Source: Lingula anatina
Lineage: Eukaryota; Brachiopoda; Lingulata; Lingulida; Lingulidae
Length of the DNA: 64,000 nt
NCBI RefSeq assembly: GCF_001039355.2
Contig: NW_019774513.1
Span: 1,036,470-1,100,469, forward strand
Reading direction: 5' to 3'
Shown here: positions 37,201 through 49,604 of the stretch, in pieces
Layout of the letters: each line of letters begins with the position of its first letter
Position numbering within the stretch: the stretch's first letter is position 1
Made by a program: the position numbers and the translations under genes
Notes under the pieces: model-generated
Database searches by the model: none
The model's input: the letters and a program-made list of their open reading frames with translations, nothing else
What the model was told of the DNA's origin: nothing

Positions 37201-38780
37201 GACCAGGTCTTGCATGTAGCATACACTTCAGCGAGGGTACTTCCTGGTGGACTCCGAAATCCAGGTCAGTTCGGATAAAGTAAAACAAAAAGAAAAATAG
37301 AAAAATCACCTCTGTAAACAATTTAGCTATTATGCGCATGCGTGTTTTCGGTATATGTACTAAGCAGAGGCGAAACAGGCCTGTGTTCGCTTTAACACTG
37401 AAATCAATAGGAAGGTAATGAATGTGAAGGATCGGATAATTGGCTTTTCATTTTTGATAATCTCACTTCGCTTGGTTGCAGTTGTACTTATTCCCCAGTG
37501 TATTGAAAGTTAGAGAATGTTTGCTCCCGTCTGCTGCAACTTTATATAGCTATACTTTACTAAGTAAGTGAAAGACTCTCAGTAGGAAGGTTTTTTTTTG
37601 CTCGTATTCAAATGTATGTGTCACTGTGTGTGAGGCACTACGGTTCAAACCAACAGTTAATCTATTTCTGATCACGGAGCGCGTCACGCTATGTTACAGA
37701 ATAAATACATGTGTGTAAAGAAACTCTATATATCAGCTCGGAAGGAAATGTTAACTTATACCAAATGGTAATTTGAAACATCTAGCACATGCAATCTGCT
37801 AGTGCATGCATAACCATACATACTATACCTATATGTGACGTACATGTATTGTACGTGTATTGTGCTTTCAGACATAATAACGAAATAGATTAGATAAGAA
37901 TGGATTAAAATATTTGTTGCAGCAACCCAAGGCATTCAATATGGTAGCCTATTTACGTTCAAGAAATCACTTAGCTGGGGCCTAACACTGAATCCATTCG
38001 TCCGAGTTCGGTTAAATTCGTATCCAATAATTCGGGTTACGGAAATGGACGATGGATACCGCTACTACGTAGCTTTCTATCATCATTAAAATAGGACTGA
38101 TATGATTTTGTTTCTGACACTACAAGATAATGATATAAAACTGAAGTCTGGAATTCCCTCCGAAGATCGAATTATCATACTTTGATCAAAAGTTAAAAAC
38201 CTGTGGTATGTTATAAGCACTGCTAGATAATTAATAGGATATATTTGTCCCGGTGACCAAAAAACGGGCTTAATCCGAAAATGCGTTTCCTTCTAACTTT
38301 TCTACCCCCCCCCCCCCTTGAATTAACCTGGATGCTCGATAGCCTAATATCTCATCCATACATTTTCAAATAATAAATTGATAATCAATAATCAATACTT
38401 GTACTATCATTGGAATACAGATGTCAAAAGGGATACCACATAAACATGTGTGCGTGTAGTTCAAAATAAGAGGTTTTAATATTAATTAACTAAGTGTCAA
38501 TTCCATATCTATGTGTGTTCGGGTTGTGGATTCCTTTGCATAGCATCGAACTAAAAAGCAGACCTCTGGCAGCTCAGTTTCTAACATAATTGTCGCCACT
38601 GCTCTAGCTTTACACCAAAACGGGTCATCTCACATTTTTTTGTCTTTAGTCTTTTTCTATGAAACATAAGTGAACGCATTGTGCGAGCATATGTGAAACA
38701 ATCAGGAAAATTTGCATGGGTATCTGTATCTGCACAGGTACACTGCTTATGTTACAAATATATTTGCATGTGCAAGAAAA
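34278..38780. other. Intergenic, no gene recognised
   Basis: Contains short frames on both strands around 35900-36230 that overlap each other and lack motifs, and a C homopolymer at about 38306-38318. No feature is supported. Confidence 0.45.
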
Positions 38781-38782
38781 CA

Positions 38783-38814
<32 letters not shown>
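38781..38814. repeat. (CA)n microsatellite
   Basis: A CA repeat with AAA interruptions at both ends. Confidence 0.95.
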
Positions 38815-38818
<4 letters not shown>

Positions 38819-40531
38819 AACATACACACTCACACCTGCTGTGATTTTCATTCTTGATGAAAGTCTCAATTATCTTTATTCTCCAACTTGTTGCTAATTT
38901 TGGAGGGAAAATTTCATATTACAGCTATAGAATGCAAATCGCGGCAGGTGGAGAGTATCCCGGCAGAGATCACTATGAAGGCTAATTAAAGGAATAAGCA
39001 AAATAGTTGTCCTTATTTATTGGGGATAAGCCTCCCTGCCGTTAGTGGAACAGCAACAGGACGGGGGGGCTGGTGTTTTGGAATTATGTTTGTTGATCCA
39101 ATTATCTATTCTCATCCAAACCTTTAACAAGGATAACTAGCCTTGTTATAGTGCACAACATCGATAGAAGAGATTATTAATCCAATATAAGCGGGCACAT
39201 GCAGTGGTGTGTGTGTGTGTGGTAGGTTAATATGCGTGACCGGCACCCCAGCTGTGTGACACGCGCGGATTAACGAACTCATAGCATCTTTTAATGAACA
39301 CAGAGGAGTTCTAGGATGGACACATGCCTTCACGGAAATTCTTTAAAGAATCTAAAAGTTTAGTATTGAATTATTTAAAAAGACTTGAAGAATCAAATTA
39401 AATGGGAAAAGTTAGATAGTGTATCAAGAAAAAAACTTGAAAATGGAAGAAAATATTTTGAAAGGGATCTTGTCCATGGATGAACGACCTGATGTATGAG
39501 GATGTTTAAATGGCCATGCAAATTATTTGGGAGGTACAGCTTATGAAAATGAAACTTCAATCATCAATTGCCAAAAAAATTTGTTTTAACCCACGGAGCT
39601 GTATTTTTAAACCATATGATGTCCAAAATCAAAGATATATGGATTCAGAAATATTACAAAATTTAGCGAGAAAATAAAATTAGCTTGGTATTCAAAGACC
39701 ACTCTGTTACAGAGGACGTTTACCTTACTACAATCTTTTGGGCTAAAACAATTTATATACTAAACACCAAAATAAATAGATTCTCAGATGCACGATATTC
39801 AGATGTCAGCAAATTCACAATTCAACACTTGGTTTCTTAATCCGATAGTTACAGTTACAAGCAGCCACATGTCGTATACTGTGTTCTATTAGTACATTAA
39901 AACGCGCAATATCTGTTGTAAACAGACGACCCAACATAGGTTTGATCAAAGTCAAGTGATCCCAAATGTCCGATCTGTCTTTGGGGTGCGTCACCATTAT
40001 CTTTTTACTCTGAGTTCATCGTCTGAAATTATTATATTTCGTGCAACGACCATTGAATCAATCGATGCATAGTTATATGAGCCATAATCAATCACTTTTT
40101 TCAGCAAAGTTTGGTATGTGACATACATAGTTTTGTCCAAAGGACAGAGCGTAGCGCTAACAGATTTATTGTGACGTCATAGATACAAAATCACCACCCC
40201 AAGAAGAATACATTGTTTCATTGGTCACAAAACAGCCCGCGTGTAGCGGAGGGACTGCAGCTACTCCAGACCTTACAATGAAAGTGTAAATCATTGAAAT
40301 GTGGCGATCTTAGAGATTCAGTCCGCAAACGGTGGATTCGCAGTTCGCGTGTCAATGTTTTTGGTGTGATTTTGAGTACATCTTAGGGACGATATTGCCA
40401 ACAGGGCTGTAAGGATTCACGCCTTTCCGTAATCATAGGTTAGATCACTAGAATGCTCAGTCTACATTTAGAAAGCATGTAGACTGGGAATATGAAAGTT
40501 ATAAATGAGATTACATATAAGAACTCCGTCT

Positions 40532-40533
<2 letters not shown>
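38815..40533. other. Intergenic, no gene recognised
   Basis: AT-rich DNA with a short (GT)n at about 39207-39222 and no recognisable exon. Confidence 0.45.

Positions 40534-40577
<44 letters not shown>
40534..40577. repeat. (TA)n microsatellite
   Basis: Uninterrupted TA repeats of about 21 units. Confidence 0.95.
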
Positions 40578-40578
<1 letters not shown>

Positions 40579-40641
40579 TTTTTTAAAAATTATATATGCA
40601 TTAATTATAAAAAATCTATCACAAAACACCGTTATCTTAGA

Positions 40642-40863
40642 CCCCATTCCCACAGATTTTAGATCGATCTATCCCTGTGGGGAGTCTCACTAGATTACTG
40701 TCAGCTTAGCCGGCTTAAGCGTCTGTCCCGCCTACTAAAAGCTGTAAAGGGGTAATTAACTATGGTGCGCTCTCGGCTGACTGCAATTTAGCGTGAACCC
40801 CAGGGAGTTAGGTCGATCTAAATCTTAATCCCTGGATTGATCTAAATCTCTGGGAATGCACCC
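40642..40863. mobile_element. Imperfect inverted-repeat (MITE-like) element
   Basis: The left end, with CATTCCCACAGATTTTAGATC, is matched in reverse complement by the right end at about 40830-40860 (CATTCCCAGAGATTTAGATC). A second inverted copy of the GATTTAGATCGA(C/T)CTA word lies just inside, near 40805-40825. It is more GC-rich than its flanks and has no coding potential. Confidence 0.6.
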
Positions 40864-41935
40864 ATAGAGTATCATTCTAAAAAGAGCGTTACAAGCACTA
40901 TATTCCTGAATTTTTCAAAATGTGAAATGCAAGCAATAATTTGGGCACCTCGTTTAATTCAAATACCCTAATTCAAGATATTCACTCGAGAAAAAAAATA
41001 GATCGTCCATTTAATTGACAGACCCTATAAATTCTAAACATTTCAAACACTCAGGATTATCGAAAATATCTCAGGTTTTTGCTTACACATACTAAACTAC
41101 TGAAAAAAATAGCAATGAATCTTACATAATGCTTTAAACTCTCATCTTCGACATGCCTCCTGTATCTTTGACTGGGTTTTCAAATCGATGGCCTGATTTT
41201 CAACAAGCCAATATTCCCCCCACATTATATCCAGCATACTCTTTCAATGCTTGACCGTACGCCGCAAGGGATGCTTTCAGCTCTCTTCGTCAAAAACGCT
41301 CTCTTCGACGATCAATACCCAAGTATAAAAGTGCTTCTGGCTGAAAACGTTTTATGTCATTTATTGCATTTGGTAGAAGTATTTGGTGTTAGTCGTGCTT
41401 GCTTTACAGATTATATAGTTCTAGATTTGCATAGAGTCGCAAAATATATAAATGGTGTTTTGTTCATCATGGTTTTTCGCCAGTTTTGAACGCAGAGCTT
41501 TAATATTGACTTCTTGTCGTAGGGATTCGTAAAATTATGTGAAATAACGTTAAAAATTGGCACCAGGTTGGATTGATGTGGGATTTTATTGGGGGGGGGG
41601 GGAAGGGCATGTATATTTAAAAAAAAACGCTCCCTTTCTTTTATGAATGTTGACTAGCTATTGTGACAGTGTCCCCAGTGGAGACAACTTGGTGTTCTAT
41701 TTACTCTTTACATTCTATTATCAGCAGCAAGTCACAAAACACAAAGCTATTTCCTAGTAAAGAAAAAATTGTCCACCTGCGTTCAGCCCGGTCCTTACTT
41801 TAATCCCATAACAATCGCTTGTTGGATAGAACCCTGATTCCATCCAGCCGACATGAAGAGCTGGCTTACAAGCATGCAGACAATCTTTATATACAGAAGC
41901 AGCTCTGGGATCAATAACCGTGATCCAAAGGCCTT

Positions 41936-42139
41936 TTGCAACTCGCTCAGTTAATCTTGTCCCGAGAGGAATGGCGGCTGCATTTGTGCATTAGACCCGA
42001 AGATACAGAGCGTGGTGTTCTGCCGTCCGCCTTAGCAGAGAGGAGTTGTCCAAGACGAAATGAACGGGTGGTAGGGAGCTCGGGACAGAGGAGGCCAACG
42101 GAAAAGTACACCACTGCGGAAGCTGAATGGGAGTGTTGA
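41936..42139 (+). other. GC-rich island, candidate distal 5' exon or regulatory segment
   Basis: About 200 bp that is clearly less AT-rich than the surrounding 27 kb, with a + strand frame open for 67 codons that resembles no family I know. The sodium-channel gene begins at a splice acceptor (49580-49581) and so needs an upstream exon. This island is one place it could be. A possible donor GGTG|GTAGGG lies near 42067-42076. This is inference only. Confidence 0.2.
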
Positions 42140-42856
42140 AAACGTCGACTAGCTGGATTTGAAAATTGTGGTCATTTACTAAGAACGGAACTGCTCACCG
42201 TCTCTAGCAATGGAATAAGCTTGTGGAAAGAAAACGGATTAATGACGTTCCCGGTCCAACAGTAAATATGGCCGATTTTCAGACGATCAATAGGAACATG
42301 TTCAACTTTATCATCACCATTCAGATTGCTGGAGAAATGGGGCGGAGGGATAGAAATTCTGTATGGAATTGCTTGCGACACTCAATGAATTTGTAATGTT
42401 GTTACGACGGTAAGAAATTCATATAATGTTTCAGACATATTTTGCAATTTTTCAAAAACCGGGCTGAGTGTGATATTGGCTGAATTTATACAATAATAAT
42501 AATAATGGGTGTGTAAGAAAGGGTATATGTAATGTAGCCTCTATGATGGTGTTAAAATCATTGGAACGTTTGGCAAATTCCATATCAATTATATAATGTG
42601 CAGTTTTGAATTGGTACCTGAGAGAGAAATACGCATCGTGAATATAAAATGCATTTTGATTACACGTCTTTGTCAGTTTCAGAATATACGGAATGACAAA
42701 TCCATTGTGTTACAGCTCATTTAGGTTAGCATAGATACAAAATGGAGTCCCACACGTATAGGCAGATTAGTCTTTATAAGGCCAGACACTGTTTTATATT
42801 CAGAGCATTGTGGCAGCAATGACGGCTCCTTTATAACCTCGGTTCTGTATGTCTGC

Positions 42857-42859
42857 ACA

Positions 42860-42889
<30 letters not shown>
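42857..42889. repeat. (ACAT)n microsatellite
   Basis: About eight ACAT tetranucleotide units. Confidence 0.95.
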
Positions 42890-42890
<1 letters not shown>

Positions 42891-45416
42891 GACTGAAATA
42901 TTGTCATTATCCAGTGTCGGTTACTTTGAGACACGTGGAACCTTTGTCGTTTTCTATATTCTTTGATATAAAAAAACACAAACCAGGACGTTTTACTGAT
43001 ATGTAATGGATGGACCAATGAGTTTGAAATATACTATATATGCAGCCCTATGTACATCATATGGTAAAGTTATAACCAGGTGCTTTTAAAGTACCGTTAT
43101 TTACACAGCAATCTTTACGCGGAACAATGAGAAACTACATTTTTCCATGTCCATGTAACTCAGTATTTATACATACCTTTCATTACGATACATGTAATAG
43201 GTGTGTCCACAGCCTTTGTGGGGGCGTGCATTAATTTACATGTGGCTGTATGTATGTTATGCTTGGACTATGGAGAACCAATGGGTACTTTACAGATATC
43301 CACTATAGAAATATTTGATGAAATACATAATTAGCTTTACTGACTGGTTAATGGGCTTCTCAATGTCTTGGTGATGTGGAAATCATTTCATTAAGGTCTT
43401 CCCGAAACTTACCACGTGTATATCGTAGGAAGATATGTATGATAATTTTTTGAGCCACTATCCATAATTCAACAGTTTCCGCATTATTTACAACCTTGAC
43501 ATGTCACTGAATTATTATTGCAATCGTTGTTACAGTTCACATATTTCTAGCACCATTGCAACACACATATTGTATAAATGTAACCTGACATAATATCGAA
43601 GTTTCAGTGAATTTTAATTTAAATATAAAAACCGAGGTAAAAAGTTAAAACCATAGACTAAAATGGCTTTTGTCATCTTTAAACTGAAATTGAAAGCAAT
43701 TGCGAGATTGAAAGCAATTGGTACCAGTACGTAACCGTATCAATTTAATTATATATATAGACCGTGTATGAAGTTGCAGATTACAAGGCACCTTCAACGA
43801 TTTCACAGCATTAAGAGGACAGCAAATTTACACATGAGTTATGAACCTGCTAGGTTATCAGATAGCGACACTTCACTCAACTTTAAAAACCATATGTAGT
43901 GGAATTTAGACTAAATCCCTGGAATTTTATTGTCTTATAGTCGATTCTGTATCTCTCGGTTCATATTTACCTTGAGCCTTTTGACAAACTAGTCAAATTA
44001 TGGATTTTAACGACTCTATGAGATAAGATTTCAAAAGATCGTGTGGAAAAAGAGCCAAGACTAATTTCATTTTCAAACCCATGACAACAAACGCCAGCGG
44101 GTATTGCTCTCACCAAAATTTAAAAAGAAAAAAGAAAAGGAAAAAAGGCATAACTCTGACCCTAGCATTCCTAAGAGTTAATAAAATATTAAAGGGAATC
44201 TACATACCACTTTTGGGGAGTTTTTTAGGCAATACTGTATTAGTTATCGTCTGGCTAGTTTTCTAATACATGTACCACTATAGTTTACTCGCAGATCTTA
44301 TTCATTATATAAATGAAAGTTGTTTCGATAGTGATCAATCACTGATGATGTATTACTTCCTGTTTTCTTGTGTTTCCTATAGTGTCAAATTCTTGGCTTT
44401 GGAATGGCTTCCTATGCAGCAATGCCGTGAAATCCGACCAATGCCAAAACACACCTATTGTTTATATTCCGCACACAAACCCAAAACACTGTCAAGTTAG
44501 AGTTTGGTTAAGATTAGATGAGCACTCAAGAACAAGGACAAGTGTTGGCAATCATGCTCCGTGTTTTTCGTTGAAAATTTCGTGAAAATGAATGTTGGGT
44601 ATACCTCAAATTATGGTATTATCATCGTTTTGGATTGGATGTTTTTAACTGACACAGTCACTCAATCAAACAAGCTATGCTTGTGCAATATATTCATACA
44701 CTGTTTCAGATATCTAACTTTCCATTGGCGGTTAAATCAATCCACCACCTTTTAAGCGGAACAAGTAATGAAAAGCATCAGCATTTTTGGTTACGTGCGA
44801 AATATTAAACACTTAAAATGATGTAAGGCCTTTTCCATGACATACTAGACCAGAATGGAAGGGTTCCGCAATACGCATTTCACACGTATCTGTTTGTGTC
44901 GAGATGCCAAGACGCATAATACTTTCTCTTGAAACAATCGATCTGCTACTACTCGTAAACAGAGGGCAGGGGTTTCTTTGCCACATTTCAGTCCTTTTCA
45001 TTTTCGCCCTTGCACCCACGCACACACACATGCGCGCACAGACAAACACATACTTAAAGACATTCTACGTCATTGCACAAAATAACGCATATGGAGTATA
45101 TCCCTATTAATAATCTTCATTTATTGATAAGACATGGTATAACAAACAATGTGGTTCTAGATAGGCAGTACTTTACGCTGCTCTGGCATATCATCATGCG
45201 GTAATTCTAGACCACGGGTGACAATGCACCACAAGAAATCTATATTGATATAACCGAGGAATGCCAATATACAAAACACCTGTATTGTTAATAATACTAT
45301 TTATATTACACAGTGTTTCAGTCATAAAATCGATTTCGGCTTCGTCTAAGATAAATCAAAGACGCCAGTAGTTATTGGAGAAGTTCGTCCAGTATCGGCT
45401 ATAATCCTTCAGCGTA
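42890..45416. other. Intergenic, no gene recognised
   Basis: AT-rich. A direct repeat of ATTGAAAGCAATTG lies near 43690-43720. Frames on both strands are short and motif-free. Confidence 0.45.
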
Positions 45417-45703
45417 TCCCGCACGAAAATGCAGTAGTATCAAAGTAGCAAAGAAGCATTAACGCAGTAGTGGTGTGGAGCATATTTGCAGTAGAAATGC
45501 AGTATACCCTACTGCAATTCTACTTCAAAAATTACATAGGGTAGTACAGAGGAGGAGCATTAATGCAGTAGATTAGTAGCATGATAGAAGCAATGTTTCA
45601 AATATGCTAATTAGCTCCCAATGCGAAGCAGATTTGAGGCATATTTGCAGTATGATTGCAGTAGTCTACTGCGCTGGAGTATCTACTTCGTTTTTGTGCG
45701 GGA
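45417..45703. mobile_element. MITE-like element with internal GCAGTA repeats
   Basis: A 287-bp element whose ends are inverted repeats of about 20 bp with three mismatches (left TCCCGCACGAAAATGCAGTAG, right reverse complement TCCCGCACAAAAACGAAGTAG). The interior repeats GCAGTA or its complement TACTGC about ten times. No protein is encoded and no target-site duplication is certain. Confidence 0.7.
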
Positions 45704-48440
45704 TGAGAGAAGCTTTAGTTATAAACTATATCGATTCCTTTTTAATACGGACAGGTCTAGTATGAAATGACATGATAACGACAATAATAAATAGTTAATT
45801 TGACAATATAATTTGATGTTATCTACTAAATCAAGGCTGGCATACATGTAGCAGAGGTACATTAAGCTTGTTTCAGCATTTGTCTCATCCTTACGTGTAC
45901 GTACATGTGCATGCATATACTTGCTTATCTGTGTTTTTATTTATCTATTTATTTATTCACCAATGTATTTTTGCATTGAGGGAAATACATATTTCATTAA
46001 CAAGAACGATTGAATGCAAAAAAAGTTGGTATTGACTTTGGTTTAGTAGTGATGCTGCACTGATTGATGTAACTTTTTATCACAATATAATCAACTTTAG
46101 AAAAGTGGCGTTTGTTTGACTGAAACCGAAAAATCTGAGTCTGGGCTTGAGCTTGTCTTGAACTTGGACTTGAAACACGCCGTACCTTACAACAGGCGGT
46201 GTTATTGACCAGATCACCATCTGACTGAATAAGAATGCGAAGACAGCAAATATGGGAATTTTCGCCATTTTGTAGTGCTTTTGGTTATAGAACTACTCTT
46301 GAAGATAATGGCAACCAACATATTCATTTATTTGAAATAATTTAATTCTGTAATTAATTTAATCCTGTAATTAACTAATTGTAAGTAAGATATATAGAGC
46401 AGAATAAAAAAAATAATTCTAGATGATATATTTTAATATTTTAAAAAATATTTTAAAAAACAAAAAAGATTTGGTAACTTTAAAGTTATAATTATCACTT
46501 ACTTTGAAACATAGATTATACAATTATGAGACAGCTATGCTTTGCTCTTGTCACAAGAGCATTAACTGGCTGAATGCCCACAAGTTGTTGGGTGTTGGTT
46601 GGTCTGTAAACTATTCTCACTAGAGCTAGTAATTGGCAGGCAAAATACCGGTATTACTAAATACATAATCTTGGAACTAATAACAATCTAATAGAGAAAG
46701 AGAACTTGTTAATATTAATTCTAATTACCAACAAATCAAGATTAAGAACATTCCACGTAATTTATCAAAGGCATTTATTTTTCAGGCGCATATATAGATT
46801 CCCCTTTATTTAATTGGGTCTCAAATTGCAGTTATCTCAAAATGATAATTGCCTTCTTACGGCAGTTGTTCAATGTTTTCGTTTATTCATCCCGAAAATT
46901 ATCTGACTTTGCATTAGACCTCGACCCCGGAATATGGAACAAAACCGGAAGTCCATCGTTTTCCCACCATGGATGACAACCCCTACTAGAAGTATTTAAC
47001 TGATGAAGTGCAAAATATGTATAATAAAACACTAGATGAACATAGACTTTTTGCCTATCACTGTTTGTTAAAATTTGCGAAGCATCAAATACCATTGGGT
47101 CATTTGCTAGAAGTTGCCCATTGAAAAAGAAGATATCAAATAAACCTGCAGTCAACATGACCAGACCTTCTAAACACTGTAAAAGCTGGGTGAGGGTTAT
47201 TAAAAAGTATTGTAATGTAAGGGCTTAAACCTAAGTTTGTCTTCTGTGATAATGATGATGATGATTTAAAACGTCGGAATACACCAAACGTGCAATTTTA
47301 CATTCATTATACCACGGCTTGGAGCCGAACAACAGAAATAAGCATGGTTTCAGTTTTCTCTGATCTCTTATCTTAACTTAACCGTGAATATATTTTCTAA
47401 AAAAACACCTAACCTTATTTGAACTGCTATCCCGACTTTTGGCGGCGTTCAAACAAAATTAATTCGGCCAACGCCGTCAACGCAGGCGAGGCACTTAGTG
47501 TTTGAAAATTCCAGATCAATCATCTCCCACCTCCCTCTCTCATGTGATTTTCTGATCTCTTTGTACCAACTGGCTTTCATAGGGCCCCTATCTGGAACGC
47601 TGGTGCCACAGCCGGTACAGTCATGCCAGCCTTGTCGCCTGTTAATGGGCTTCTACCACCATTTTATCCCCAGTGAATTATATTAGAATTGTATTAGTGT
47701 GTTATTTGTTGGGGCTCAGCCTTTAATTGAACGTAATTATATCAAGCTTCTGCTTCTCCACTGGGCTCCGCTGCAAATGCTAAGATAAGCTAATAGAACG
47801 TCCATTATGATAATTCATTCCCGTTTTAGGTTGATTCTCATCTGGAGGAGCACCCAGTGGCATTGTCGATCTGATAATCCCTTAAAAGCATTGACACTGA
47901 GAAGAACGTTTTCGGTTTACAACAACGGACCCTGGAATTTTCCATGCGGGGGGAGCGGGGTTCAACAATTCTACTGTTTAGTATTGGGAAAGGTGCACGT
48001 GTCGCATGTGCCCTCCCCCCACCCGACCCCCTGCGATGTGAAATTATTGCACATAAGTTATAAATTATGGACCTTAATGCATCTTTTTACAACATGCCTC
48101 ACTCTAATTTTTTTCAAAGATGATTTTTGTTGTGTACGTAACTTAATATGCTGCTTTACTTATTCATCTTATAAAATATCAATTACAGCATGCATGAAAA
48201 TAGAAAATGCTTATACATTCTGATATCGTAAACATAGGAAATTGGAAATTTAATCGGATCTTGCTCTACCGGAAATGATGACAATCCCACCAGAAAATTC
48301 AAAAGTAACAATAAATAGAAATTCAAGGATAGGTGTAGCGTAGGAGCCTTGAAAATAGAATTATTGAAAACAAAATTCCTGGAACTTTGAGTAGGCCCGA
48401 CTCAGGATTGGTTTCTTAGCGCTTTCAGAACCCTCCTACA
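45704..48440. other. Intergenic, no gene recognised
   Basis: Includes a perfect 19-bp palindrome (TGCTCTTGTCACAAGAGCA) at 46543-46561 and AT-rich filler. Open frames of 60-138 codons lack motifs. Confidence 0.45.
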
Positions 48441-48455
48441 TTCTCTCTCTCTCTC

Positions 48456-48509
<54 letters not shown>

Positions 48510-48536
48510 CGTGTGTGCGCGTGTGTGTGCGCGCGC
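48441..48536. repeat. (CT)n(GT)n(GC)n compound microsatellite
   Basis: CT repeats with a few TTT interruptions, then GT repeats with GC-rich interruptions. Confidence 0.95.
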
Positions 48537-49581
48537 TGGCACGAGCGTGTGAAACAGTTAGTACCTATGAAAGATGGTTACTTTACATGGTGAAAAACCA
48601 GTCCCGTTTTCTCTCGAGATGACACATAATGATAGTCAATATATAAATCTTTGTTTTGTTCCTGTTGTGGTACTTGTTTCTGTAACCAGGCTATAGTTGT
48701 TGAGAAAAATAATCGGATCATATGATGCTCTGTGTGCGATTAATGACGTTCGTGTAAGAAATAAAGTGCTTGATTAAATCCCGGAAATTAATTCCAGAGT
48801 GCGGCCTTGTGAACAATACGCAATACCGTACAACAAGGAAAGAAAACGTTTATTCAATAAGACTGTAAAATATATGTCATTACACCTCAGATATTTATAG
48901 TTAAATAATGGTAAACTGCCTCCCTGTCAGATGGTTTTCAAACAAGGAACATCTATGCGAATCATTTCAAGTTATCAGGAAAGGAAACTAACTCCAACTA
49001 CCCATGCTTCACTCGCTGCACTTAACAAAAGGTATTGATAGCAAACGATTACGTGGCGTCTCCAATGGTATTGTTGGATCTGGTGAAGTCAAAATAACAG
49101 CTAAAGGCATATTTGCACCGTTTTACCAGTGTTGAAATTCGATGTTGGCCACGACTGACAAACTCAATAACCAAAAGGCCATTCGCAATAGGCATGATAA
49201 ACACGGGTTGTACAATGTTGTTTGACCGTGCGTCAACCATTCACTCCCTGGACTATGTGACGAGTTTCTCCTTTTTGTGCCGGGTACGTGGGGTTTTCGG
49301 GCAGGCCTGCATATTCAGTTTAGTCCATCTTTTATGACACATTCTAATAAGTTTAATGGATAATGGGCGTTCGTTAAATGCCGCGCATGCTTTTGTGCCA
49401 CACCAGGCATTTGAAGAATACCATTGATCCATAAAAGAGTGAACATTGGACTTCTGAATTTACATGATAGTGACGCAAAATGATTCCCTAGTTTAACTAA
49501 CATCATGAGTATGGGTAGATGAGCACAGAAAAGAACTAATACTGTTGTACATTAATACTAGCTTCTACTTTTTGATTGCAG
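48537..49581 (+). other. Upstream flank / presumed 5' intron of the sodium channel gene
   Basis: No exon is supported. The segment ends in a pyrimidine-rich tract (cttctactttttgattgcag) whose AG at 49580-49581 is a good acceptor for the first coding exon. This implies that it is intronic and that a non-coding leader exon lies further upstream. Confidence 0.5.
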
Positions 49582-49604
49582 ATCCTGGTTCCTCGATTGA
49601 TCAG

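Noticed and set aside
37640-37665. GGTTCAAACC word suggestive of a tRNA T-arm.
   Set aside because: The flanking bases do not pair as a T-stem and no acceptor, D or anticodon arms are found. No tRNA or rRNA gene was seen in the window.
46543-46561. Perfect 19-bp palindrome.
   Set aside because: Isolated, with no flanking repeat or gene; one such palindrome in 64 kb is not remarkable.
47807-48223. Longest open frame of the intergenic region (138 codons, + strand).
   Set aside because: No motif, no splice context, no codon pattern like the nearby genes; expected by chance in 27 kb.
49545-49604. Upstream in-frame ATG that would extend the sodium channel N-terminus by 20 residues.
   Set aside because: A strong splice acceptor (tttttgattgcag) lies inside the extension at 49580-49581, and the extra residues match no channel N-terminus.
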